In this document: positions 29,282 to 37,175 of the stretch, piece by piece
How positions within the stretch are numbered: position 1 is the first letter of the stretch
How the letters are laid out: the number at the start of each line of letters is the position of its first letter
Assembly (NCBI RefSeq): GCF_003472385.1
Contig: NZ_QRLV01000005.1
Coordinates: 62,001 to 126,000, forward strand
DNA: 64,000 bases
From: Sutterella sp. AM11-39
GTDB taxonomy: Bacteria > Pseudomonadota > Gammaproteobacteria > Burkholderiales > Burkholderiaceae_F
Direction of reading: 5' to 3'
Notes under the pieces: model-generated
What the model saw: the letters and a program-made list of their open reading frames with translations, nothing else
Database searches by the model: none
Told to the model about the DNA's origin: nothing
Position numbers and translations under genes: made by a program

Positions 29282-30796
29282 TTACTTGCCGGCAGCCGTA
29301 CGGGCAGCGGTACGACCGAAGATGATGCAGTCGGCCACAGCAACGGTACCGAGACGAACCATGCCGTGCACGCCGCCGGTGATTTCACCAGCTGCGTAGA
29401 GACCCGGGATCACCTGGCCGCGGGCGTTTTCAACCTGGGCCTTGTTGTTGATCACGAGACCGCCCATGCAGTGGTGCACACGCGGCCACAGGCGCACAAC
29501 GTAGAAGGGGCCGTCGCCGTTCTGGACAGCGTCCTTGAACATCATGCAGTTGAAGTCCGGATCCTTCTGAGCCTTGATGTAGCTGTCGAACTTCTCGTTG
29601 GTCTTCTTCAGTTCGTCGTACGGGATCTTGTACGTATCAGCGAGTTCCTTCAGGTTGGCGACCTTCTTGATCACGCCGTTCTTCATGGCGCGGTCAAACA
29701 GTTCCGGCGTCATGTTCTTGCCGATGATCTTGTTTTCTGCGTTCTTGACGCAGGTGTAGATCAGGGTCGGATGGCCGATGGCAACGATGGCGTCGGCGCG
29801 AACCTTACGGTTGCCGGTTTCCTGAATGAAGCGCTTGCCGGTAGCCGGATCAATCATCGGGCCGTAACCGACAGCGGATTCCACAAAGAGCGGAGCCAGA
29901 CCGAAGCCGTTTTCATCGGGGCTGGTCCACGGGCCGAGCTGAATCCAGTCCATCTGGATGGTGTTGGCACCGATCATCTGAGCAGCCTGCAGAGCGTCGC
30001 CCGTAGCACCCGGATGGTTGGTGGAGCCGAACTTCTCGTTCAGACGCGGATCGTGTTCCATACGCATCTGGACGTTCTGGCTGAAGCCGCCGGCGGCGAG
30101 CAGAACACCCTTGGTGGCGCGGTAGTAGGCAACCTTGCCGGACTTTTCACGGCCGAAGCGATAGTTTTCGCGGACCTTGACGCCGAGCACAGCGCCCTTG
30201 TCGTCAACAACGAGGTCATCGACGATCGTGCGCAACTGCACGGGGATGCCGTATTCCTGGCACTTCTTGTACATCGGGTTGATGAAGCCGGAACCGGAGT
30301 TATTGGTCACGGCATGGCTACGGGGTACGGAGTGACCGCCGTGGAAGGTGACGGCCTTGAACTGAACACCGACCTTCTTGAGCCATTCGTAGTTTTCAAC
30401 GGAGCTGTCGGCGATGTGGCGTGCGAGTTCGGGGTGAGCCAGACCGCCGCCTGCCTTCATGATGTCCTTGTAGAGGAGATCGGGATTGTCCTTGATACCG
30501 GCAGCCTTCTGCATGTCGGTACCGGCAGCAGCCACGGCGCCGCCGTTGATGATGGAGTTGCCGCCGTAGGAAGGCATCTTGTCGATGACGAGGACGTTCT
30601 TGATACCCTGTTCGTGGGCTTCAATGGCAGCGCCCAAACCGGCAAAACCCGTACCGACAATCAGGAAGTCAACTGTTTTGTCCCACTTGGCGGGAACCTT
30701 CACGGTCTGCGCAAGAACGGGGGCAGACACAACGCCGGCGGCACCGGCGGCAGCCAGAGAGCCGAGGAAGCTGCGGCGGGAAAGACTATTGGTCAC
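29282..30796 (-). CDS. Tat-exported flavocytochrome c-type reductase flavoprotein
   Basis: A 504-residue FAD protein of the fumarate reductase/succinate dehydrogenase flavoprotein family. The Tat signal is SRRSFLGSLAAAGAAG, with cleavage near VLA-Q. The FAD-binding motif is LIVGTGFAGLGAAIEA, followed by DKMPSYGGNSIINGG. The catalytic region shows GKRFIQETGNRKVRADAI (Arg aligned with the proton-donor Arg of fumarate reductases), VHHCMGG and GLYAAGEITGGVHG. No heme motifs occur; the tetraheme partner is encoded next, as in the two-gene methacrylate reductase of Geobacter. The substrate is probably an unsaturated carboxylate but cannot be assigned. GTG 30796 follows GAAGGAGAAACAAA. Confidence 0.88.
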   Translation of the reverse strand: MTNSLSRRSFLGSLAAAGAAGVVSAPVLAQTVKVPAKWDKTVDFLIVGTGFAGLGAAIEAHEQGIKNVLVIDKMPSYGGNSIINGGAVAAAGTDMQKAAGIKDNPDLLYKDIMKAGGGLAHPELARHIADSSVENYEWLKKVGVQFKAVTFHGGHSVPRSHAVTNNSGSGFINPMYKKCQEYGIPVQLRTIVDDLVVDDKGAVLGVKVRENYRFGREKSGKVAYYRATKGVLLAAGGFSQNVQMRMEHDPRLNEKFGSTNHPGATGDALQAAQMIGANTIQMDWIQLGPWTSPDENGFGLAPLFVESAVGYGPMIDPATGKRFIQETGNRKVRADAIVAIGHPTLIYTCVKNAENKIIGKNMTPELFDRAMKNGVIKKVANLKELADTYKIPYDELKKTNEKFDSYIKAQKDPDFNCMMFKDAVQNGDGPFYVVRLWPRVHHCMGGLVINNKAQVENARGQVIPGLYAAGEITGGVHGMVRLGTVAVADCIIFGRTAARTAAGK

Positions 30797-30907
30797 TTTG
30801 TTTCTCCTTCACTTTGAACAAGTGTTTCGTAGTTTGGTCGAACGGTCGATTTTGACAACCTCTTCAACCTTCTGACGGTCAGTTTAGGACTAGTCAAAAA
30901 GGAGAGA

Positions 30908-30914
30908 TACCCCT
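30908..30914 (-). promoter_or_regulatory. AGGGGTA motif upstream of the Tat flavoprotein
   Basis: The minus strand reads AGGGGTATCTC about 112 bases before the flavoprotein start. It shares the AGGGNTA core with repeats upstream of both porins. The rest of the 319-base gap 30797-31115 holds AT-rich promoter-like sequence, a short dyad AGGTAC/GTACCT (31014-31035) and the porin terminator. Confidence 0.3.
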
Positions 30915-31037
30915 CTGCAAATAGGCTTAAACTAGGGTTTTTACGGACCAAAAATGGCGTTAAACCTCGGTTTTAAAAAGGTTTTTTCAAGGCTTAGGTG
31001 AACAATTGATCGGAGGTACGTCACAGTATGTACCTAC

Positions 31038-31076
31038 AAAAAACAACGCACACCCCCGAAACGAGGATGTGCGTTG
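31038..31076 (-). terminator. Intrinsic terminator after the second porin
   Basis: CAACGCACA (31044-31052) pairs with TGTGCGTTG (31068-31076). On the minus strand the stem is followed by TTTTTTG, giving a canonical terminator for the porin that stops at 31116. Confidence 0.82.
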
Positions 31077-31115
31077 ATCATCGGTCATGCGTTCATACCG
31101 AACGCAAGAAACGGA

Positions 31116-32300
31116 TTAGAAGCGATGCAGAATACCGGCCGTGAATTCAAAGCCGTACGGCGTAGCTTCTTCGTTAGTGCGATTGTTTTCAACCTTTTCC
31201 TGGGTGAAACCGGTCATCGCAAAGAAACTCGTGCGCTTGGACATCGGGTAATCGTAACCAAGTGCCACGAACCAGCGGTTGAAGTCAACGTCCATCGTAT
31301 TGTCCATGTCTCGATAGGCGATCTGACCCTTGATGGTGCCGCCACCCAACGGATAGTTGGCACCGAGGCTCACGCCGTAGCCATCAACGAACCCATAACC
31401 AGCACTCCCAGCAATGTGGCTCACACCGTCCAAAGTGACGCCGGCACGAGCATTGGTATTGAGCCACTGATCCTTGAAGTACTGCGCAAAAGCGATCAGC
31501 TTGAAACCGTTGCTGAATTCATAGTTGCCGCCGAGGGTCACGGTAAAGCCGTTGTCGACATCCGCGGTTTCATGGGCGGGGCTATCGATAGAGCCGTACA
31601 TCGTCATGTCAGCAACCAAAACGGATTCCAGACCACCGTTCTGATAGCGCAAAGCCAGAGAGGCGTAACGGTCAGATTCTGCTTTGCTTTCTTCGCCAGT
31701 AACGACCTCGTTATCAATTGTGGAGGTCTTCTTACTGTCGTTCTTGAACGAATACATGGCATAAGCTGTCAAGCCGGCAAACGTCGGAGTGACGTAGCTG
31801 ATGGCGTTGTCAACGCGGGTCCAGTCGGAGGCGGTGACGGAACCGGAGCCAAACGCGAAAGTGTAGTTGGCAAAGAGCGGGTCAATGGCGCGGAACAGAC
31901 CGTCGGCACCGAGCACGCTGCCGAACAGGGGCATGCGGCCGAACTGGAACTTACCAAACTTGGTGTGCAGGTCGATATGCGATTCGCGGTCGAAGATACG
32001 GCCGGTGTCGCGGGCTGCACCCAGAGCACCGGTATCGGAACGGAAGCCGGATTCAAGCACGAAGCCGACCTTGAAGTCCGGGCTGATTTCTTCCATGCCG
32101 CGCAGACCCCAACGGGAACCGAATTCCTTGCCTTCTTCCATCGAGAACTGGTTCTTCGTTTCAGCTCCGTCGTAGTCGCCGTTGCTGCTCGTGAACATCA
32201 GAGCGGGGTTGATCAAACCGTAGATTTCGACATTGGCCGCAGTCGCAGAGCCGGCAACGAATGCGCCGAGCACCGACATGGCGATCAAAGACTTTTTCAT
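31116..32300 (-). CDS. Gram-negative trimeric porin
   Basis: A 394-residue outer-membrane porin. The signal MKKSLIAMSVLGAFVAGSAT ends in A-A, followed by the first strand NVEIYGLINPALMFT, then GSRWGLRGMEEISPDFKVGFVLESGF and KFGKFQFGRMPLFG. The final segment GILHRF ends in Phe, the BAM recognition signal. The start at 32300 has AAAGGAG upstream. It lies between the Tat flavoprotein and the Crp-like regulator, all on the minus strand but separated by terminators or promoter regions. It is only moderately similar to the porin at 27497, so the two may differ in solute preference. Confidence 0.9.
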   Translation of the reverse strand: MKKSLIAMSVLGAFVAGSATAANVEIYGLINPALMFTSSNGDYDGAETKNQFSMEEGKEFGSRWGLRGMEEISPDFKVGFVLESGFRSDTGALGAARDTGRIFDRESHIDLHTKFGKFQFGRMPLFGSVLGADGLFRAIDPLFANYTFAFGSGSVTASDWTRVDNAISYVTPTFAGLTAYAMYSFKNDSKKTSTIDNEVVTGEESKAESDRYASLALRYQNGGLESVLVADMTMYGSIDSPAHETADVDNGFTVTLGGNYEFSNGFKLIAFAQYFKDQWLNTNARAGVTLDGVSHIAGSAGYGFVDGYGVSLGANYPLGGGTIKGQIAYRDMDNTMDVDFNRWFVALGYDYPMSKRTSFFAMTGFTQEKVENNRTNEEATPYGFEFTAGILHRF

Positions 32301-32385
32301 TTGTTGTTTCTCCTTTGGGTAGAGGATTTATGACTCCACGGATTTGAGTATATGCGCCGAAGGAACGAGCAAATACATTAACCGT

Positions 32386-32429
32386 AAGGGGTAAAAACTG
32401 GCATAAACCCGTAATTCCAAAGGGGTAAA
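32386..32429 (-). promoter_or_regulatory. Paired TTTACCCCTT operators upstream of the second porin
   Basis: On the minus strand two TTTACCCCTT copies (complements of 32386-32395 and 32420-32429) lie 34 bases apart, close to three helical turns, about 85-130 bases before the porin start. A shared CCGTAA also appears beside the first copy and between the two. The heptamer TACCCCT fits the general TACYNMT pattern of NarL-type regulators; that assignment is inferred. Confidence 0.45.
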
Positions 32430-32465
32430 TTTCAGGAGGGTCGCTGTTTGGCCTTCGTTTTGCGT

Positions 32466-33305
32466 TTACTCCGGGTGCGTTTCCGCAAGGATCTTTTTGA
32501 GCGGATTGCGGTACAGATCGCTGGAGCGTTCTTCAATGTTTCGCAGCCAGCGATGCACCGGCAACATGCATTCGAGCTTGATCAGAGCGCTGTCGTTTTG
32601 TGGGATGTAGTTACCGGAACTCTTGAGATTTCCCAGAGCGCGCTCAAGCGCGGCTGCCGAACAGTTGACGACGAACTGCAGCGCTTCGCCGCGCAGCGGC
32701 GCCGGCACGCGAATCCACGAGGTCCCGTCGATGACCTCTTCGCGACCGAACGCAACCGTCCAGGTGATGAAATAGGCCAGTAAACGATCTTCAACGCCAA
32801 GCATCGTATGCACACCGAATCCCAGACGATCCGACAGATTCACCAATTCGAATTCTCGGGCCACAATCATCAGCATTTCCGGGTCTTTTTCGCAAAGACT
32901 GTAGAGAAGCGACTGGGGAACACTGATGACAACGCTTGGCACAAGGGCGTAGTAGCTGCCGACACAGGGGCGATGCGAAAAGAAATTAAGGTTGCCGCAT
33001 GCCAGGCGTCCGGGAATGGAAAACGCCATGCCGGGTTGTTTGACGCCGTAAATGGAACCGAAGCAGCGTCCGGTAATGCCGGATTTAACCATGACAAGCT
33101 TGTCGACTTTGTCGCTGACGTGTCCGAGCACGGGTTCGTTGGCTCCTAATTCCGTTTCTACACCCCAGCGTTCGATCAGGGAACGAATTCGGGAGTGCAG
33201 CGGCGGGGCGAGCCACGGATAGGAAGGAATAGAGTAAGTATCGTCTGTCAGACGATTTCTAAAAACCCCGATTTCCTTGAGCCAGCTAGAGGAAGGCGGA
33301 CGCAT
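32466..33305 (-). CDS. Crp/Fnr-like transcriptional regulator
   Basis: A 279-residue protein of Crp-like layout. The N-terminal half contains a beta-roll-like segment (DKLVMVKSGITGRCFGSIYG, GMAFSIPGRLACGN, VGSYYALVPSVVISVPQ). A dimer helix region (about 150-180) and a C-terminal winged-helix-like region (IRVPAPLRGEALQFVVNCSA, ALERALGNLKSSGNYI) follow. No Fnr iron-sulfur cysteine set is present. ATG 33305 has AAAAGGCC upstream. It is divergent from the UrdA-like reductase gene across a 409-base control region, suggesting it regulates that gene or its porin neighbour. The ligand is unknown. Confidence 0.62.
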   Translation of the reverse strand: MRPPSSSWLKEIGVFRNRLTDDTYSIPSYPWLAPPLHSRIRSLIERWGVETELGANEPVLGHVSDKVDKLVMVKSGITGRCFGSIYGVKQPGMAFSIPGRLACGNLNFFSHRPCVGSYYALVPSVVISVPQSLLYSLCEKDPEMLMIVAREFELVNLSDRLGFGVHTMLGVEDRLLAYFITWTVAFGREEVIDGTSWIRVPAPLRGEALQFVVNCSAAALERALGNLKSSGNYIPQNDSALIKLECMLPVHRWLRNIEERSSDLYRNPLKKILAETHPE

Positions 33306-33619
33306 GTTTGGCCTTTTGTTGTTAAAAAAAACTTCAAAGATTCCTGCGGTAAGAAATCGAAAAATCATCGACTAATACCGAGTGAGCCAAAAGAATTAGT
33401 CAGGGCATTTTCACAGAAAATCAATGGGTTCTCAAGAGTTCAGAACTAAAAATTGGGGAAGAGGTTGCCTGAATCGAGAGGTTGAAATTTTGGAAAGGAC
33501 CGAATAAAGCGCAGTTTTTGATGACTATCCGCTCTAAGTAGAATTGCCTAAAATGCCGAGGAGACAGCTCAAAAAGACGGCATGGTCGCTTTTGCGTCTG
33601 TATCAGCTGGTTTTCTTTG

Positions 33620-33633
33620 AAGATTGCGATCAA
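33620..33633 (+). promoter_or_regulatory. FNR-like dyad upstream of the UrdA-like reductase
   Basis: AAGATTGCGATCAA matches the FNR consensus TTGAT-N4-ATCAA except for the first two bases. It lies 82 bases before the reductase ATG. Given the anaerobic role of the gene and the divergent Crp-like regulator, an FNR/Crp-family binding site is plausible. The rest of 33306-33620 is AT-rich with no gene that I can support. Confidence 0.4.
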
Positions 33634-33646
33634 AAGTCGACAAAAT

Positions 33647-33691
33647 CAGACAGTTTACTGTCTTTTGTTGCTAACTGCATCAAACTGTCTG
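33647..33691 (+). promoter_or_regulatory. Competing hairpins / triple heptamer in reductase leader
   Basis: Three copies of the heptamer ACTGTCT occur: complement at 33648-33654, direct at 33657-33663 and direct at 33684-33690. The first can pair with the second (AGACAGT-TT-ACTGTCT, followed by TTTTGTTG) or, over ten bases, with the third (CAGACAGTTT 33647-33656 / AAACTGTCTG 33682-33691). The arrangement resembles either an operator cluster or a switchable leader just ahead of the GAGGGG ribosome site. Confidence 0.45.
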
Positions 33692-33714
33692 TTTACTACA
33701 GAGGGGAAATAGAT

Positions 33715-35472
33715 ATGCGTTTTTCTCGCGCTTTGGTTGCCGGGTTGGTTTGCTCGGCTTTTGCAGCCACCGTATCGGCAAGTCCTGTGACGACACAGGG
33801 TTCCGGTGTTGGCAAGCACGGCGACGTGACTGTTGCCGTGACTTTTGACGGCGGCAAGATCAAGGACATCAAGATCGTCAAGCAGCAGGAAAATCCTGTG
33901 CTCGCCGCTAAGGTCTTCACGGATCTCAAGCAGCACGTCATTGACACGAATTCCGTGCAGCTCGACGCCATTTCCGGCGCTACTTTCTCGTCTAAGGGGT
34001 TCCTGGACGCTGTGGCCGATGCCGCCAAGAAGGCCGGAGTAACGCTCAGCAAGGCCGATAAGAAGGCGATCAAGAAGGTTGTCAAGGCTTTGCCGAAGGA
34101 GTCGTCCTATGACGTGGTCGTGATCGGTGCGGGCGGTGCAGGTTTTTCCGCTGCGATTGAAGCTAAGAATGCCGGCGCCAATGTCGTCCTGTTGGAAAAG
34201 ATGCCTGCTGTCGGCGGCAACTCTTTGATTTCCGGCGCTGAAATGAACGCAGCTAAGAATTGGGTTCAGCCTAAGCTCGGCATCAACGACGACTCGCCGG
34301 AACTGCACGCCAAGGACACCTATCTCGGCGGTGACAAGAAGGGCGATCCCAAGGTGATCAATGTGTTGACGCACAACGCCCTTGACGCTGCCAAGTGGTG
34401 CCGTGACTACCTCGGCGTTCGCTTTGAAGACGACAATCTCTTCTTCTTCGGCGGGCACTCCCGTAAACGCGCTCTGATTCCGATTGGTCACACCGGTACG
34501 GAATTCATCACCAAGTTCCAGGCTAAGGCTGATGAATTGGGCATTCCCGTCATCACCAACATGAAGGCTGAAGAACTCATTAAGGATAAGAGCGGTCGTG
34601 TCGTTGGCGTCAAGGCGACGATGAACGGGGCTTCCTACACCTTTAACGCCAAGGGTGGCGTGGTGCTTGCAACGGGCGGCTTCGGTGCCAATCCTGAGAT
34701 GGTCAAAAAGTACAACCCGAAGATTGACGAGCGCTTCAAGACGACGGATGCTCCGGGCACAACGGGTGAAGCTCTCTATATGGCCGAGCGCGCGGGTGCC
34801 CAACTTGTCAACATGGGTTACATCCAGACCTATCCGATCTGCGACCCGATTTCGGGTGTAATCGAACTGATTGCGGACGCTCGCTTTGACGGTGCCATCA
34901 TGCTCAATCAGGAAGGCAAGCGCTTTGTGGAAGAACTGCAGCGCCGTGATGTTCTGTCCGAAGCCATCCTGAAGCAGACCGGCGGCTACTGCTGGGTGCT
35001 CTGGAATGACAAGATCGGCTCGATTTCCAATACCGTCAAGGAACATCCGACGGAATACGAAGCCTTCACCAAGCAGGGCATTATGGCAACCTGCGACGAT
35101 CTGAAGTGCGTGGCCGACTTCACGAAGATTCCGTTTGACAGCCTCAAGGCCACGATTGATCGCGTGAGTTCCATGACGGGCAAGGGCAACGACAAGGATT
35201 TCAACCATCGTTCCGGCTTGCTCGACATGACGCAGGGCAAGTACTACGTCATCAAGGCCGTACCGAGCGTGCACCACACAATGGGCGGCGTGCGCATCAA
35301 TGAGAAGGCTCAGGCTCTGACGGCCGAAGGCAAGGCGATTCCGGGTCTTTGGGCGGCCGGTGAGGTCACGGGCGTAACGCACGGTACGAACCGCCTCGGC
35401 GGCAATGCATATACTGACATCATCGTGTTCGGTCGCATTGCCGGTAAGGCAGCGGCCGAAGCGGCGAAGTAA
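33715..35472 (+). CDS. UrdA-like periplasmic FMN/FAD reductase
   Basis: A 585-residue exported flavoprotein. A Sec signal peptide ends near VSA-S (residue 22). An FMN-binding domain follows (about 25-105) with the covalent flavinylation motif DAISGAT (Thr90). The fumarate-reductase-type FAD domain then begins VVVIGAGGAGFSAAIEA and continues with LLEKMPAVGGNSLISG. Catalytic region motifs are RRDVLSEAILKQTGG, SVHHTMGGV and GLWAAGEVTG. There are no heme motifs, so electrons probably enter via FMN, as in Shewanella urocanate reductase. ApbE must exist elsewhere to attach FMN. ATG 33715 is preceded by GAGGGGAAATAGAT; the in-frame extension to 33544 lacks a signal peptide. Substrate unassigned. Confidence 0.88.
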   Translation: MRFSRALVAGLVCSAFAATVSASPVTTQGSGVGKHGDVTVAVTFDGGKIKDIKIVKQQENPVLAAKVFTDLKQHVIDTNSVQLDAISGATFSSKGFLDAVADAAKKAGVTLSKADKKAIKKVVKALPKESSYDVVVIGAGGAGFSAAIEAKNAGANVVLLEKMPAVGGNSLISGAEMNAAKNWVQPKLGINDDSPELHAKDTYLGGDKKGDPKVINVLTHNALDAAKWCRDYLGVRFEDDNLFFFGGHSRKRALIPIGHTGTEFITKFQAKADELGIPVITNMKAEELIKDKSGRVVGVKATMNGASYTFNAKGGVVLATGGFGANPEMVKKYNPKIDERFKTTDAPGTTGEALYMAERAGAQLVNMGYIQTYPICDPISGVIELIADARFDGAIMLNQEGKRFVEELQRRDVLSEAILKQTGGYCWVLWNDKIGSISNTVKEHPTEYEAFTKQGIMATCDDLKCVADFTKIPFDSLKATIDRVSSMTGKGNDKDFNHRSGLLDMTQGKYYVIKAVPSVHHTMGGVRINEKAQALTAEGKAIPGLWAAGEVTGVTHGTNRLGGNAYTDIIVFGRIAGKAAAEAAK

Positions 35473-35544
35473 TACGTTCCCAATTTAGCCGATCATTTTC
35501 GCCTCGGGGTTCTGATGAACGTCGGGGCGAAATTTTTGGTGATA

Positions 35545-35580
35545 AAAAAGCGCAGTGTGAATGTGCCACCTGCGCTTTTT
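35545..35580. terminator. Bidirectional terminator (reductase / pyrE)
   Basis: An 11-bp perfect stem AAAAAGCGCAG (35545-35555) / CTGCGCTTTTT (35570-35580) with A- and T-runs on its flanks separates the convergent genes. Confidence 0.88.
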
Positions 35581-35600
35581 GTTGAAGGTGCCAGAGGAAG

Positions 35601-36278
35601 TTAGGCGCCGTACTGTTCGCGATAGGCCTTCACGGCTTCACGGTACTGCGCGGCGGCCTTGGCAGCGGGCGAGTCGCCGTCCATGAAGCTCAGCAGATCC
35701 TTGAGGTTGGCGATGCTCACGACGGGCATGTTGAAGGTCTTTTCAACATCCTGAGCTGCGGACGTGGCCGTCAGATTGACGGCGTCGCCGCCCTTTTCCA
35801 TGCGGTCCAGGGCGATCAGAACGCCGGCGGGCGTAGCACCGTTGGCGGTGATGAGCGCGACGGATTCACGCACGGAGGTACCGGCGCTGATCACGTCGTC
35901 GATGATGACGACGCGGCCTTTCAGGGGGGCGCCGATGACTGTGCCGCCTTCACCGTGATCCTTGGCTTCCTTGCGGTTGAATGCGTAGGGACAGTCACAG
36001 CCCATGCGGGCAAGATTCATGGCGACGGTGCTCACCAGCGGAATACCCTTATAGGCAGGCCCGAAGAGCATGTCGAACTCAATGCGACCGGCATCACGCG
36101 CAGCCAGAAGCGCCTTGGCGTAAAACGCGCCGAGCGTATCGAGCATCTGGCCGGTGGAGAACAGACCCGCGTTGAAGAAGTACGGGCTCATGCGGCCTGC
36201 TTTGGTTTTATAGCTGCCAAAGCGGAGAACGTCGGAAGCAAGGGCAAATTCAATGAACTGAGACTGAATGCTGGGCAT
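35601..36278 (-). CDS. pyrE: Orotate phosphoribosyltransferase
   Basis: Joins orotate to PRPP to give orotidine 5'-phosphate in pyrimidine synthesis. The PRPP motif is VVIIDDVISAGTS, the flexible catalytic loop is NRKEAKDHGEGG, and FGPAYKGIPL is the 5'-phosphate-contact region. ATG 36278 gives 225 residues starting MPSIQSQF; a GTG three codons upstream is possible. Neither has a clear ribosome site. It is divergent from xth, an arrangement found in other betaproteobacteria. Confidence 0.95.
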   Translation of the reverse strand: MPSIQSQFIEFALASDVLRFGSYKTKAGRMSPYFFNAGLFSTGQMLDTLGAFYAKALLAARDAGRIEFDMLFGPAYKGIPLVSTVAMNLARMGCDCPYAFNRKEAKDHGEGGTVIGAPLKGRVVIIDDVISAGTSVRESVALITANGATPAGVLIALDRMEKGGDAVNLTATSAAQDVEKTFNMPVVSIANLKDLLSFMDGDSPAAKAAAQYREAVKAYREQYGA

Positions 36279-36398
36279 GATGGGCACAAAACGAAAAGAA
36301 AATTCAAAGGTAATGCGCGGCAGGCCAATTGCACGCGCAAGCTAAAATTCTACGGCATTTCCATTGTCTCTATTTCCCCGAAAAAGGAACTCAACCGC

Positions 36399-37175
36399 AT
36401 GCTTCGCGTCGTGACTTTTAACGCCAACGGCATTCGTTCGGCCGCCAACAAAGGCTTTTGGAACTGGTTTGATCAGATCGACGCGCAGGTGCTGTGCGTG
36501 CAGGAACTCAAAGCCCAGGAATCTGACATTGAAAACGAAGTTCGCCATCGCACCGGCTACAACTCTTGGGTTCACTGCGCGCAGAAAAAAGGATATTCGG
36601 GCGTCGGATTGTGGTCGAAGGTGGAGCCTGACAATGTCGTGATCGGTTTTGACGGCGGCGAATTCGACGACGAAGGCCGTTATGTTCAGGCTGACTTCAA
36701 GAATTTGTCGATTGTCTCCGTGTATTTCCCGTCGGGCAGTTCTAGTGATGACCGGCAGCTTGCCAAGTATCGCTTTCTGGACGCTTTTGAAAAGCACATG
36801 GAAAAACTGCAGGCAAGCGGCCGCGATATTCTGATCTGCGGCGACGTCAATATCGCACACAAGGAAATCGACCTGAAAAACTGGAAAGGAAACCTGCAGA
36901 ACTCAGGCTTTTTGCCAGAAGAGCGTCAGTGGGTGACGGATCGACTCGAATGCGACGGCTGGCACGATATCTTCCGTGAGCTTGAACCCGGAGCGGAGCA
37001 GTACACCTGGTGGAGTCAGCGAGGCCAGGCCAGAGCCAAGAACGTCGGTTGGCGCATTGATTACATGTTCGGTACCGAAGGCATTGCCCGCGACGCGAGA
37101 AGTACGTTCATCTACAAAGACGAGAAATTCTCGGATCATGCGCCGCTTGTGATTGATTTTGAACGAGAAATTTGA
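36399..37175 (+). CDS. xth: Exodeoxyribonuclease III
   Basis: AP endonuclease / 3'-5' exonuclease of base-excision repair. Catalytic motifs are visible: FNANGIRSA (Asn), VQELKAQ (metal Glu), GDVNIAHKEID (Asp-Asn pair) and the C-terminal SDHAPL (catalytic His with Asp). The 258-residue length is typical. ATG 36399 starts MLRVVTFNANG with AAAAAGGAAC upstream; the long upstream open frame is antisense to pyrE. Its TGA overlaps the next ATG by one base. Confidence 0.96.
   Translation: MLRVVTFNANGIRSAANKGFWNWFDQIDAQVLCVQELKAQESDIENEVRHRTGYNSWVHCAQKKGYSGVGLWSKVEPDNVVIGFDGGEFDDEGRYVQADFKNLSIVSVYFPSGSSSDDRQLAKYRFLDAFEKHMEKLQASGRDILICGDVNIAHKEIDLKNWKGNLQNSGFLPEERQWVTDRLECDGWHDIFRELEPGAEQYTWWSQRGQARAKNVGWRIDYMFGTEGIARDARSTFIYKDEKFSDHAPLVIDFEREI

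Noticed and set aside
29207-30817. Plus-strand open frame (536 codons) opposite the Tat flavoprotein
   Set aside because: Mirror of a strongly conserved gene; no family resemblance of its own.
31074-32333. Plus-strand open frame (419 codons) opposite the second porin
   Set aside because: Antisense shadow of a porin with signal peptide and terminal Phe.
33655-35382. Minus-strand open frame (575 codons) opposite the UrdA-like reductase
   Set aside because: Antisense shadow; the plus-strand frame has a signal peptide, ribosome site and flavin motifs.
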